Assembly: GCF_923077115.1 (NCBI RefSeq)
Contig: NZ_CAKLPX010000001.1
Coordinates: 558,001-622,000, forward strand
DNA from: Sinobacterium norvegicum
Lineage (GTDB): Bacteria > Pseudomonadota > Gammaproteobacteria > Pseudomonadales > Sinobacteriaceae
Length of the DNA: 64,000 nucleotides
Direction: 5' to 3'
Position numbers and translations under genes: made by a program. The notes under the pieces were generated by a model. It ran no database searches, was not told where the DNA came from, and saw only the letters and a program-made list of their open reading frames with translations. Position 1 is the first letter of the stretch; the number at the start of each line of letters is the position of its first letter. Below, piece after piece: positions 9,077-18,615 of this stretch.

Positions 9077-9769
9077 CTACGAACTCTTCTGCCAAGCAAC
9101 AGAGTCACGTAAATATACCGGGCTGACCTCGGCGGCGGCAATAGTATCACCACTGACGAAACGGGCTAATGACAATTCAGCAACAGCCGCAGCAGTCGGT
9201 ATCGCATTGGTGTCGCATGCTAGCAGATCCATACACTTTAAATCGCCAAATTGGTCACGGTATGACCAACCACTGCCTGCGGCGATCAGCGCATTGCCTG
9301 GCGTGGCCTGTGCCAGCAATTGCTGACTCATACTCTCCGGCGCCAACAAATACTCTTTGTCGACAACGGTAAACCCCTCACCCTGCCCCTGAAACACAGC
9401 GGTATAGAGCTCATTCATTCTGGCATCGACACTGGCCACCACGGTGATATTCTCACCGGCAAAGGGGTAAGCCAATGCCGCTAACGATGACACCGGCACG
9501 ACTGGGAGATCGGCACCAAAGGCTAAGCCCTGTACGATACCACCACAAATTCTCAGACCGGTAAATGAACCCGGACCACAGCCAAAGGCAATGCCATCGA
9601 GTTCCGATAGCGTAATACTATTGTGCTGTAAAATATTCTCGATCATCGGCAGCATATGTTTGGTGTGTTCACGGGGTAATAGACGGTGATCAGAGATCAA
9701 CTCACCGTCGAGCCACAGTGCTACCGAACAGGCATCAGCCGCAGTATCTAATGCTAAAATTTTACTCAT
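9077..9769 (-). CDS. tsaB: tRNA threonylcarbamoyladenosine biosynthesis protein TsaB
   Basis: 230 residues of the ASKHA fold, the TsaD partner needed for the t6A modification of ANN-decoding tRNAs. It starts MSKILALDTAADACSVAL and contains HTKHMLPMIENIL and the diagnostic GPGSFTGLRI around residues 65-75. The start is 6 bp after the yoaA reverse-strand stop, with AAGG upstream of the ATG, so it is probably cotranscribed with yoaA and possibly uppP. Confidence 0.95.
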   Translation of the reverse strand: MSKILALDTAADACSVALWLDGELISDHRLLPREHTKHMLPMIENILQHNSITLSELDGIAFGCGPGSFTGLRICGGIVQGLAFGADLPVVPVSSLAALAYPFAGENITVVASVDARMNELYTAVFQGQGEGFTVVDKEYLLAPESMSQQLLAQATPGNALIAAGSGWSYRDQFGDLKCMDLLACDTNAIPTAAAVAELSLARFVSGDTIAAAEVSPVYLRDSVAWQKSS

Positions 9770-9775
9770 AAAGTA

Positions 9776-11746
9776 CTACCTTGTGTCCAATTTAACGTCG
9801 CTATTGCTGGCTGCAGACGGGGTATAGTGATCGGCCCGTGATTCTATAAAGCTTAGCGCCTGCTGTCGATCCATAGTTGTTGGATAATGAGGTAAAGCCG
9901 CCATTATTTTTTCACCGTAGCCTTGATAGTGCAGTCGGCTGTCACCGATTACCACAACACCGCCATCATCGTCACTGCGTATCAGCCGACCGACCCCCTG
10001 GCGCAAACGCAGAATGGCCTGAGGTAGTTGCCAGTGATTGAAGGCATCGATTCCTTGTTTGGTCAGTACCTTTGAACGCGCCAAAACACGAAAATCATCA
10101 GGCGGCGAAAACGGTATTTTATCGATGATTATCAGTGATAAATCATCGCCCTTAATATCGAGGCCGTCCCATAGACCGGCGGATAACAACAGCGACAGGG
10201 GGCGGCTTTTAAAGCGGCGAACCGCTTGCGCAGCACTCCCTTGGGCCGCAATACACAAATGAAAACCGGTATATTCCTTCAACCACTGCTCGGCCTTCAA
10301 TCGGTTGCTAACACTGCTAAAGAGCAACAATGCCCGCCCTCTATTCGCCGACAGCAAGGGTAAAACATCAGATAATAACAGTGCAATATGCTCTGGATTG
10401 CTCGGTGGCGGTAACGCTGTCGGATGGTAATATAATGCCCGAGGGTTCTCTTGCTTCGTCTCCGCCACCTTAAAACTATGGTATTGGGGTAATTTTAAGG
10501 TCTCTGCAAAATCACTAAAATCATCATTGACGCTCAGCGCTGACGACAAATACACCTGTGTCGCTGGCAGCGAATGCAACACTTGTAGGTGATTCACCTC
10601 AACACTGTGGACCGACCAAGCTGCGCCCTGTCGATTAAACCAAAGGCTTCGCTCAGATTTAACCGGCCGGTCTACCGCTATGGTTTCAGCCATATCGAAG
10701 CGTTTTAAACGACGTGCGAGCAAGGCCAATGACGGACTTCGTTCACTTAAAATGGCGCTATACGCCAGTAATACAGTGATTTGCCGCTGCCACAGACGCC
10801 AAAGACGCGCCATCGTTGCTGATTGCAACAACAGCGCCGACCAATCACCGGCACCTTGCTCCCTGTTTTTATTAACCTTTTCATCCATCGATTTGGCAAT
10901 GGCAAGACACCGCCTTGCCGCTAACAGACTGGGCCGACTATCCCCGGCATCACGGCGCACAACCGCGGAAAATTGCGCCAGTAATTTTAATACGACCAGA
11001 CTGTCAAAACATACGGTCGCTCGATCAATAGACAACTGGTCAAGCCTGTGAGCCTCATCAAACACCACGGCCTGAAAGCGTGATGCCAATTTATTTGTTG
11101 ATGCCGATGGCGCCATTAGAAAGTTTTCACTGCTGAAAAACAGCGCATGATTGACCACAGCGATGTCTGCAGACTGCAGTTTTTTTCGTTGATTAAAATA
11201 CGGACAGCGTGCGTATTTTGGGCAACTCATCGACTGACACTGGGCATGATTAGTTGCACTGTATCGCGAAACCTCTGACGACGAAGCTCCCACACGATCA
11301 GCCACCAATCGCCATTCTAATGATTGACTGTGATGGCGCTGCCAATATTGATGCATGGCCAGTAACATTGCAGCCAGTTGCTTATCAACCCCCTCAGCCA
11401 AACTGTCCTCGAGCCGCTTCGGACAGAGATAACTCGCAATCCCCTTGAGTTCGATTACCTCGGGTGTTTTATCCAGTATTTTTGCCAGCTGAGGAATATC
11501 TTGCCGGACTAACTGATACTGTAAGGCGTGACTGGCAGTAGAGATAATAACTGGCTCTGCACTGTTCAACACGCTGGCTAAATAGGCAAAGGTTTTGCCC
11601 GTTCCTGTTGGCGCCTCAGCCAATAAAATATTGCGCCGAGCAAAGGCGGCCGATATCTCAGCGGCTAACTGCTGCTGTCCTTGTCGATAAACAAAGAGTG
11701 GCCATTGCTGGGCAATCAAGCCGTTTTCTGCAAATAACGTCGACAT
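9776..11746 (-). CDS. yoaA: DinG/YoaA-family ATP-dependent DNA helicase
   Basis: 656 residues, XPD-like superfamily 2 helicase. Walker A is APTGTGKTF (about 46-54), the DEAH box is VVFDEAHRLD (about 232), and motif VI is LRQGVGRLIRSD near the C-terminus. Four cysteines suited to a 4Fe-4S cluster lie in YLCPK (about 110) and CQSMSCPKYARCPYF (about 170-184), as in YoaA/DinG. YoaA supports replication repair, in E. coli with the HolC clamp-loader subunit. The gene is directly upstream of tsaB on the same strand, an arrangement also seen in enterobacteria near yeaZ. Confidence 0.93.
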   Translation of the reverse strand: MSTLFAENGLIAQQWPLFVYRQGQQQLAAEISAAFARRNILLAEAPTGTGKTFAYLASVLNSAEPVIISTASHALQYQLVRQDIPQLAKILDKTPEVIELKGIASYLCPKRLEDSLAEGVDKQLAAMLLAMHQYWQRHHSQSLEWRLVADRVGASSSEVSRYSATNHAQCQSMSCPKYARCPYFNQRKKLQSADIAVVNHALFFSSENFLMAPSASTNKLASRFQAVVFDEAHRLDQLSIDRATVCFDSLVVLKLLAQFSAVVRRDAGDSRPSLLAARRCLAIAKSMDEKVNKNREQGAGDWSALLLQSATMARLWRLWQRQITVLLAYSAILSERSPSLALLARRLKRFDMAETIAVDRPVKSERSLWFNRQGAAWSVHSVEVNHLQVLHSLPATQVYLSSALSVNDDFSDFAETLKLPQYHSFKVAETKQENPRALYYHPTALPPPSNPEHIALLLSDVLPLLSANRGRALLLFSSVSNRLKAEQWLKEYTGFHLCIAAQGSAAQAVRRFKSRPLSLLLSAGLWDGLDIKGDDLSLIIIDKIPFSPPDDFRVLARSKVLTKQGIDAFNHWQLPQAILRLRQGVGRLIRSDDDGGVVVIGDSRLHYQGYGEKIMAALPHYPTTMDRQQALSFIESRADHYTPSAASNSDVKLDTR

Positions 11747-11852
11747 CGGTCCTACTGTTGGACTGTAAAAAAGCTTATCATACTAGCACCATTTAAATAT
11801 TTCACGGCGTCAATCACTATGACTTCTCAACCCCGTTTTAGAAACCATCCTA

Positions 11853-12482
11853 ATGAATACTACACCACCTAAAAATGCCATCACGGCGGTCATTCTTGCC
11901 GGTGGTCAAAGCCTTCGCTTTGGTCAACAAGACAAGGCTTGGGCGATGATTGATCAACAGCCGATGGTGCAGCTGATTATTGACAAGCTAAAGCCTCAGG
12001 CCGACTCACTTATTATTAACTGCCCAGCCGAAGCGCTTCGATACCTGCCCTTAGGCCTACCCTGCATCCACGACCACCGAGACGGACACCAAGGCCCTCT
12101 GGCTGGTATCGAAGCCGTCTTGCAGCAGCTGTCAGAGACACTCAACAAAGAAAGTATTATTAGCTTTGTCCCCTGTGACACACCGAATATTCCTAACAAT
12201 TTGATTCAGCAACTAACCGAACCCCTGCGTCACCATCAAACCGATATCAGCTTTGCCGCCGACGGCAAGCGCAACCACTACCTCTGCTGCGCCATTAAAC
12301 TGCGCTGTTACCCAGTATTAAAAGCCTATCTAGACCAAGGCCAACGTTCGATGCGGGGGTTTATTGCACTGCTCGATAGTCAAAGCGTGACATTCAACCA
12401 AACTCATTACTTTGACAATATCAATTCCCCGCAGGACCTCGCACAATTGACGGTGGCGAATCAATCACTAGAACCTGCCTAA
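11853..12482 (+). CDS. mobA: Molybdenum cofactor guanylyltransferase
   Basis: 209 residues. MobA attaches GMP to molybdopterin to form the bis-MGD cofactor of DMSO-reductase-type enzymes. The nucleotide-binding signature AVILAGGQSLRFGQQDKAW is at residues 12-30, with DGHQGPLAGIEA near 82-93 and the metal-binding FVPCDTPNIP near 107-116. Arg-Met-Gly of the usual RMG is Arg-Phe-Gly here. No clear Shine-Dalgarno precedes the ATG. The stop overlaps the hemH stop region by 4 bp from the opposite strand. No mobB or moa/moe gene is nearby. Confidence 0.93.
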   Translation: MNTTPPKNAITAVILAGGQSLRFGQQDKAWAMIDQQPMVQLIIDKLKPQADSLIINCPAEALRYLPLGLPCIHDHRDGHQGPLAGIEAVLQQLSETLNKESIISFVPCDTPNIPNNLIQQLTEPLRHHQTDISFAADGKRNHYLCCAIKLRCYPVLKAYLDQGQRSMRGFIALLDSQSVTFNQTHYFDNINSPQDLAQLTVANQSLEPA

Positions 12483-13465
12483 TCGATGAAAGACTGTAAT
12501 TGACGCTGACAGATGTCCTCCATCATATCAATATGGCTGCTCTCACTATTTAACGCTGCAATATAGCGGTATTCACCACCCCCGGCCTGTTGATATATTT
12601 CTTTATTTTCAATGGCCATTTCTTCTAAGGTCTCAAGACAATCCGCTGAGAATGCCGGGCATATAACGTCTAAGGTTTTAATTTTTTTGGGGCCATATTG
12701 TTGGAGAGTATCTGCGGTGTAAGGCGTCAACCATTGGGCTCGACCCAGGCGTGACTGAAAACTCATCGTCCAATCTTCTACCGCTAAACCCAACTTATCA
12801 GCGACCGCCTCGGCGGTTGCCAAACAGTGATCATAATAAGGGTCACCCTTGTCAACATTGGCCTGAGGGATGCCGTGAAACGACATCAACAAATGCTCTG
12901 CCTTTCCGTGCAACTGCCAATATTGGCTAACGGATTCAGCTAAGGCGGCAATATAGCCAGGGTGCTGGTAATAACTTTTCACGATGCGTAGATCGGGGAT
13001 ATCACGGCAACGCTGAAGCATCTGACAAACTTGGTCCGTTACGGCTGCCGTTGTGGTGGCTGAATACTGAGGATATAACGGCAGAATAACAATTTTCTCG
13101 ATACCCTCTTGCTGCAGGGCATGAATTTGACTCTCAACCGAAGGCGCCCCATAGGTCATGGCGGTTAGCACCCTAACCTGTTGCGAATCAAAACGCTGCT
13201 GTAACGCCTCTTGTTGCTGCTGCAAAATAGCACGCAGTGGCGAGCCTTGTTGCCACCAAATAGATTGATAGGCTTGAGCAACTTTTTTGGGTCGAAAAGG
13301 TAAAATAACGCCATTGAGAATCAGCCACCAGATTGGTTTCGGGACTTCGACCACACGCTTATCAGATAAAAAGGGTTTTAAAAATGCACGAACGCCGGAC
13401 ACTGTGGGCTGCTCTGGAGAACCCAGATTGACCAAAATAATCGCTTTCTTTGTGTTTGTTGACAC
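12479..13465 (-). CDS. hemH: Ferrochelatase
   Basis: 328 residues; inserts ferrous iron into protoporphyrin IX, the last step of heme synthesis. It carries KKAIILVNLGSPEQP at the N-terminus, YGAPSVESQIHALQQ, LPLYPQYSATTTAAV (about 127-141) and the catalytic LLMSFHGIPQANVDKGDPYYDHC (His near 192), then WTMSFQSRLGRAQWLTPYT and a C-terminal VICPAFSADCLETLEE with the conserved Glu. The start codon is GTG at 13465 with AGGTG 8 nt upstream. Confidence 0.96.
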   Translation of the reverse strand: MSTNTKKAIILVNLGSPEQPTVSGVRAFLKPFLSDKRVVEVPKPIWWLILNGVILPFRPKKVAQAYQSIWWQQGSPLRAILQQQQEALQQRFDSQQVRVLTAMTYGAPSVESQIHALQQEGIEKIVILPLYPQYSATTTAAVTDQVCQMLQRCRDIPDLRIVKSYYQHPGYIAALAESVSQYWQLHGKAEHLLMSFHGIPQANVDKGDPYYDHCLATAEAVADKLGLAVEDWTMSFQSRLGRAQWLTPYTADTLQQYGPKKIKTLDVICPAFSADCLETLEEMAIENKEIYQQAGGGEYRYIAALNSESSHIDMMEDICQRQLQSFID

Positions 13466-13507
13466 TGGCTAAGCACCTTCATAGATTGACAAGGTACTTA
13501 TAGTAAA

Positions 13508-13537
13508 ACAAAAAAAGGGCCAATTGGCCCTTTTTTC
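13508..13537. terminator. Rho-independent terminator after adk
   Basis: AAAAAAGGGCCAATTGGCCCTTTTTT: GGGCCAA/TTGGCCC is perfectly palindromic with flanking A and T runs. It lies 20 bp after the adk stop on the minus strand and upstream of hemH. Confidence 0.9.
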
Positions 13538-13557
13538 AATGATAGTTACAATATTGC

Positions 13558-14214
<657 letters not shown>

Positions 14215-14225
14215 TTAATAAGCAA

Positions 14226-14246
14226 GGTATTGGTAGTGGCAATACC
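14226..14246 (-). repeat. Inverted repeat in the adk leader
   Basis: GGTATTG (14226-14232) and CAATACC (14240-14246) form a perfect 7-bp inverted repeat with a 7-nt spacer, 24 bp upstream of the adk ATG. It could be an mRNA hairpin or operator. No gene is visible in the rest of the 205-bp gap to mazG. Confidence 0.35.
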
Positions 14247-14408
14247 ACAGTCGCTGCTATGACGACATGCGCTTGGAATAGTCACTGCCAATAACTTCTT
14301 TTTTTGTTCAAAGGCTTTATTTGCGGCTACCACAGCAGCATCGCAAGGCAGCACACCTTACACATGTTGACGCCTAAGAGCAAGATTGACACCTACGCCA
14401 TTCCCTGA

Positions 14409-15227
14409 CTATGCGTCGCCAGCCAAGCGTTTTTTCACCTCGTCCCAAAGCCTATCTAACTGTTCAAGCTCAAGCTCGTCTAGCTGCTGTTGTCGTTCAC
14501 TGGCAAGGGCTTCTACTGCATTAAAACGCCGCGTAAACTTGTCGTTGGCTCGACGCAGGGCTGTTTCAGGATTAATGTCCAACTTTCGCGACAGATTGGT
14601 CACTGCAAACAACAGATCACCGATCTCATCCTCGATAGCGTCGGTATTTTTGTGGCTTACCGCCTCAATAACCTCGGCTGTTTCCTCTTCAATCTTGGCG
14701 ATTACATCCAGCGGTTCAGCCCAATCGAAACCCACAGTGGCCGTGCGTTTTTGCAACTTTACCGCCCGACTCATCGCCGGTAATGCCTGCGGGATATCAT
14801 CCAATAAACCGCCCTGCAACTTACTCTTGCGCTCCTGCTGCTTAATCCGCTCCCAGTTTGCCCTAATCTGTTGATCACTTAAGTTATCATCACTGGCATG
14901 GCTCTGCAGCGTACCATCTGGAAAGACATGAGGGTGGCGGCGCAACAATTTACCGACAATACCGCTGACCACTAAACCGAAGTCAAATAATTGCTGCTCT
15001 TTGCCCAACTGTGCGTAGAAAACCACTTGAAATAGCAGGTCGCCAAGCTCCTCGGACAAATGCTCAAAATCCTGCTGTTCAATTGTATCGACCAGCTCAT
15101 ACACCTCCTCCAGCGTATGCGGCACGATACTGGCGAAGTCCTGTTTTAAATCCCAGGGGCAACCATCCTCAGGGTTGCGCAGCCGTGCCATCAACAACAG
15201 CAAGTCATCCATTGTGTATGGTGTCAC
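14409..15227 (-). CDS. mazG: Nucleoside triphosphate pyrophosphohydrolase MazG
   Basis: About 272 residues with two MazG all-alpha domains. It hydrolyses NTPs to NMP and pyrophosphate and, in E. coli, moderates the ppGpp response. Domain 1 starts MDDLLLLMARLRNPEDGCPWDLKQ and holds the EExxE metal motif in LEEVYELVDTIE and SEELGDLLFQVVFYAQL; domain 2 has KIEEETAEVIEAV and EDEIGDLLFAVTNLSRK. The GTG at 15227 lies 5 bp after the relA stop with AGGG 8 nt upstream; the next ATG (15212) has no ribosome binding site. Directly downstream of relA, as is usual in gammaproteobacteria. Confidence 0.94.
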   Translation of the reverse strand: MTPYTMDDLLLLMARLRNPEDGCPWDLKQDFASIVPHTLEEVYELVDTIEQQDFEHLSEELGDLLFQVVFYAQLGKEQQLFDFGLVVSGIVGKLLRRHPHVFPDGTLQSHASDDNLSDQQIRANWERIKQQERKSKLQGGLLDDIPQALPAMSRAVKLQKRTATVGFDWAEPLDVIAKIEEETAEVIEAVSHKNTDAIEDEIGDLLFAVTNLSRKLDINPETALRRANDKFTRRFNAVEALASERQQQLDELELEQLDRLWDEVKKRLAGDA

Positions 15228-15231
15228 TTTC

Positions 15232-17481
15232 TCATCCCTCACCCTTACGCAACGCACTAATAACATTAGGTAGAGAGTTGATCTTGTTGAGTAACTGACT
15301 TAAGACTACCAGCCCTTCAACCTCTAAGCTCAAATCCATAGAAGCAGTATTGCTTCCTTTATCAGATTGCGTGTTGATGGATGTGACATACACTTTTTCA
15401 TTCGCTAACAACATGGTGATGTCGCGCAGCAAACCGTACCGGTCATAGGCCTCAATGTGGATACCAGCGGTAAAGCTATTGTTAGTTTCCTCGCCCCAAT
15501 CCACTTCTATTATGCGCTCAGGATCACTGCGTTGATGCCCCAGCAACTTGGAGCAGTCTTGACGATGAATAGAAACACCCCGTCCCATGGTGATATAACC
15601 TGCAATCTCATCTCCGGGTACCGGGCTACAGCAGCCAGCCATTTGGGTCAGTAAATTACCGACACCACGCACTTGAACACCCGTAGTTCCATCCTGCTTT
15701 GCCTTATATTGGGCAGCACGGTTGAGGTTAAGGTTCAGTGTTTCCTGCTTCTTGTCCTCATCCTCTACCATCCGCTGTGCAGCATTTAAAACCTGGTTAT
15801 GACTGAGGTCACCGGCGCCAACCGCAGCATACATATCCTCTACCGAGTTATAATTTACCTTCGACGCTACCTCTTTAAAATCTACACTGGTCAGTGCCAA
15901 ACGTTTGAACTCTTTCTCAAGCAAAGACCTGCCAGACTCAATGTTCTGGTCTTTGTCCTGCACCTTAAACCAATGCAATACCTTAGAGCGGGTGCGCGAA
16001 GAATTAAGGTACGACAGGCCAGGACGCAGCCAATCACGAGAAGGCTTGGCTTCTTTAGCCGTTAAGATTTCAACTTGCTCACCGGTTTTCAGCTTATAAG
16101 TCAGCGGCACAATACGGCCATCGACCTTGGCTCCACGGCAACGATGCCCTACCTCAGTATGCACTTGATAGGCAAAATCCAGCGGTGTACAGCCCTGCGA
16201 TAAATCAACCACATGGCCATCTGGAGTAAAGACATAGACTCGGTCCTGAACGGCATCAGTAGTCAATTGCTGCGCTATATCACTATTGCCATCCATCTCC
16301 TCATGCCAATCGAGTACTTGCCGCAACCAGGCAATACGCTCTTCATAGCCACCGCTCTGCGAGTTTTCGTCGGTGCCCTTGTAACGCCAGTGAGCACAAA
16401 CGCCTAGCTCTGCATCATCGTGCATTTGCTGGGTGCGAATCTGCACCTCTACGACTTTTCCCTGCGGCCCTATCACTGCCGTATGTAAGGATTGGTAACC
16501 ATTTTCCTTAGGGTTGGCGATGTAATCGTCAAACTCATTGGGAATAATCCGCCACATTGTGTGAATAATACCGAGGGCGGTATAACAGTCGGCCACTTTC
16601 GGCACTAAAATACGAACGGCTCGAATATCATAGACCTGTGAAAAACCAATATTCTTGCGGTGCATCTTTCGCCAAATACTATAAATGTGCTTTGCACGGC
16701 CCTGCACATCGGCGTCGATACCGGCCTCCAACATTTTACCCTTGAGTGTGGCAATAATATCGGTGATAAACTCCTGCCTATCCAACCGCCGCTCATCAAG
16801 CAATGAGGCGATGCGCATATAAGCATCATCATGCAAGTAACGGAAAGCCAGATCTTCGAGTTCCCATTTGATATGGCCAATACCTAAACGGTGAGCTAGT
16901 GGTGCATAGATCTCAGAGACTTCTCTGGCCACTTTCTTACGGTAAGCTTCCGGTTGGTTTTTGGCGGCACGAATGGCGCAGGTTCGCTCTGCGAGCTTGA
17001 TCAACGCCACGCGCACATCATCGACCATTGACACCAACATACGGCGAACATTATCAACCTGACTAGCACTTTGCCCCAACACAGACGCATCTTTACCCGA
17101 GGTAACCACCTCGCTGATGGCTACCATCTGCTGTACACCGATGATGAGGCCGCTGACAGCCTTGCCAAAAATGGCCTCTACTGTCGATATCTTTAATTTT
17201 TTCTCTCGCACCGCACGGTATAGTACTGCCGCCACCAGAGTCTCATGGTCGAGATGCAATTCACTGAGTATCTCAGCCATTTCCAAGCCAACCTCGTAGC
17301 TGTTTGTCCAGCCCGGGTAGTGATCCTTGGTGCGTTGGGACGCAGAATTAGCGATATCACAGGCTTCTGTCAGCTGCTCACGGTTGAGATTGCTGGGGTG
17401 CCTGGGTAATCGATCAATCCATTCATCGATTTTGACCCGTCCCTCATCATCGATGGGGTATGCCTTACGAACTTGAACCAT
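15232..17481 (-). CDS. relA: GTP pyrophosphokinase RelA
   Basis: 749 residues, the ribosome-associated (p)ppGpp synthetase of the stringent response. The N-terminal pseudo-hydrolase domain has lost the HD pair (AAVLYRAVREKKL replaces the HDxxED-bearing segment), which identifies RelA rather than SpoT. The synthetase region includes VYDIRAVRILVPKVADCYTALGIIH and the G-loop/substrate region ENGYQSLHTAVIGPQGKVVEVQIRT (about 322-345). A TGS domain (DRVYVFTPDGHVVDL, about 408), a zinc-finger-like CCSPVPGDEIAGY near 627 and a C-terminal ACT domain (about 665-749) follow. Operon with mazG; upstream cysM is 72 bp away in the same direction. Confidence 0.97.
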   Translation of the reverse strand: MVQVRKAYPIDDEGRVKIDEWIDRLPRHPSNLNREQLTEACDIANSASQRTKDHYPGWTNSYEVGLEMAEILSELHLDHETLVAAVLYRAVREKKLKISTVEAIFGKAVSGLIIGVQQMVAISEVVTSGKDASVLGQSASQVDNVRRMLVSMVDDVRVALIKLAERTCAIRAAKNQPEAYRKKVAREVSEIYAPLAHRLGIGHIKWELEDLAFRYLHDDAYMRIASLLDERRLDRQEFITDIIATLKGKMLEAGIDADVQGRAKHIYSIWRKMHRKNIGFSQVYDIRAVRILVPKVADCYTALGIIHTMWRIIPNEFDDYIANPKENGYQSLHTAVIGPQGKVVEVQIRTQQMHDDAELGVCAHWRYKGTDENSQSGGYEERIAWLRQVLDWHEEMDGNSDIAQQLTTDAVQDRVYVFTPDGHVVDLSQGCTPLDFAYQVHTEVGHRCRGAKVDGRIVPLTYKLKTGEQVEILTAKEAKPSRDWLRPGLSYLNSSRTRSKVLHWFKVQDKDQNIESGRSLLEKEFKRLALTSVDFKEVASKVNYNSVEDMYAAVGAGDLSHNQVLNAAQRMVEDEDKKQETLNLNLNRAAQYKAKQDGTTGVQVRGVGNLLTQMAGCCSPVPGDEIAGYITMGRGVSIHRQDCSKLLGHQRSDPERIIEVDWGEETNNSFTAGIHIEAYDRYGLLRDITMLLANEKVYVTSINTQSDKGSNTASMDLSLEVEGLVVLSQLLNKINSLPNVISALRKGEG

Positions 17482-17553
17482 TATTATTCCCTAATATACG
17501 ACGTCGCATTGCTGTCTTGATGTGAATCTTAGACAGCAATACTTATACCAAGT

Positions 17554-18444
17554 TTATTGGTCAAAAACACCCGTGCTTAAGTATCGGTCACCACGGTCAC
17601 AAATTATGGCAACTATGACGGCATTTTCGACTTGCCTGCTGAGCGCCAAGGCGCCGGCTACAGCCCCGCCGCTCGACACGCCACAGAAAATCCCCTCTTC
17701 TGTGGCCAACCTCTTCATTGTCAGCTCAGCACTCTGCTGATCAATATCTATAATCCGATCGACTCGACTGCGATCAAAAATCTTTGGCAGATATGCCTCT
17801 GGCCACCGACGAATCCCGGGAATAGCTGCACCATCTTGGGGCTGAAGCCCGACGATTTCGATGTCTGAATTTTGCTCTTTTAAATAGCGCGAGGTGCCCA
17901 TGATGGTACCCGTTGTCCCCATAGAGCTAACAAAATGGCTGATATTGCCAGCCGTTTGCTGCCAAATTTCAGGACCAGTACCGGTGTAATGAGCCATTGG
18001 GTTGTCGTCATTACCAAACTGATCCAATACCACGCCCTGCCCCAAACGTTGCATCTCTGCCGCCAAATCTCTTGCCCCCTCCATGCCCTGCTGTTGAGTC
18101 ACTTCAATCAGCTCTGCACCATAGGCTGTCATCGCCAGCTTCCGTTCGGCACTCATATGCGTAGGCATGATTAAGACCATTTTATAGCCCTTAATAGCGG
18201 CCGCCATAGCCAATGCTATGCCTGTATTGCCGCTGGTTGCCTCTATCAGAGTGTCGCCGGGCTTGATATCGCCTCGAGCCTCAGCCCGAGTAATCATCGA
18301 CATCGCCGGCCGGTCTTTGACCGAGCCTGCCGGATTATTACCCTCGAGCTTGACTAATATAGTATTACTCGTCTCTCCTGCCAAGCGTTGCAGCCGCACC
18401 AGCGGAGTGTTGCCAACATAAGCCTCTATAGTTGGGTAATTCAT
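17554..18444 (-). CDS. cysM: Cysteine synthase B (O-acetylserine/thiosulfate sulfhydrylase)
   Basis: 296 residues of the fold-type II PLP enzymes. The PLP lysine is in NNPAGSVKDRPAM (about residue 43), with the substrate loop IEATSGNTGIALAM near 68-81 and the phosphate-binding SMGTTGTIMGTSRYL near 175-189. The length and the EGIFCGVSSGGAVAGAL end are those of CysM, which uses O-acetylserine with sulfide or thiosulfate. It is divergent from barA, the common gammaproteobacterial arrangement. The rlmD gene often found between cysM and relA is absent. Confidence 0.95.
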   Translation of the reverse strand: MNYPTIEAYVGNTPLVRLQRLAGETSNTILVKLEGNNPAGSVKDRPAMSMITRAEARGDIKPGDTLIEATSGNTGIALAMAAAIKGYKMVLIMPTHMSAERKLAMTAYGAELIEVTQQQGMEGARDLAAEMQRLGQGVVLDQFGNDDNPMAHYTGTGPEIWQQTAGNISHFVSSMGTTGTIMGTSRYLKEQNSDIEIVGLQPQDGAAIPGIRRWPEAYLPKIFDRSRVDRIIDIDQQSAELTMKRLATEEGIFCGVSSGGAVAGALALSRQVENAVIVAIICDRGDRYLSTGVFDQ

Positions 18445-18615
18445 TGTTATCTATTGCCTTTATGGGGGTTTTTGACACGACAAATATCGATATGACTGGT
18501 AATAGTGATCAAACGACGGCTATTATACCTGACATCAAAAATTCTTGGCGAATATAGCCTAAGATGATAACGAATAACATCGTTAAGCTAATAATTAATA
18601 TAAAGAGTTGGGTTT

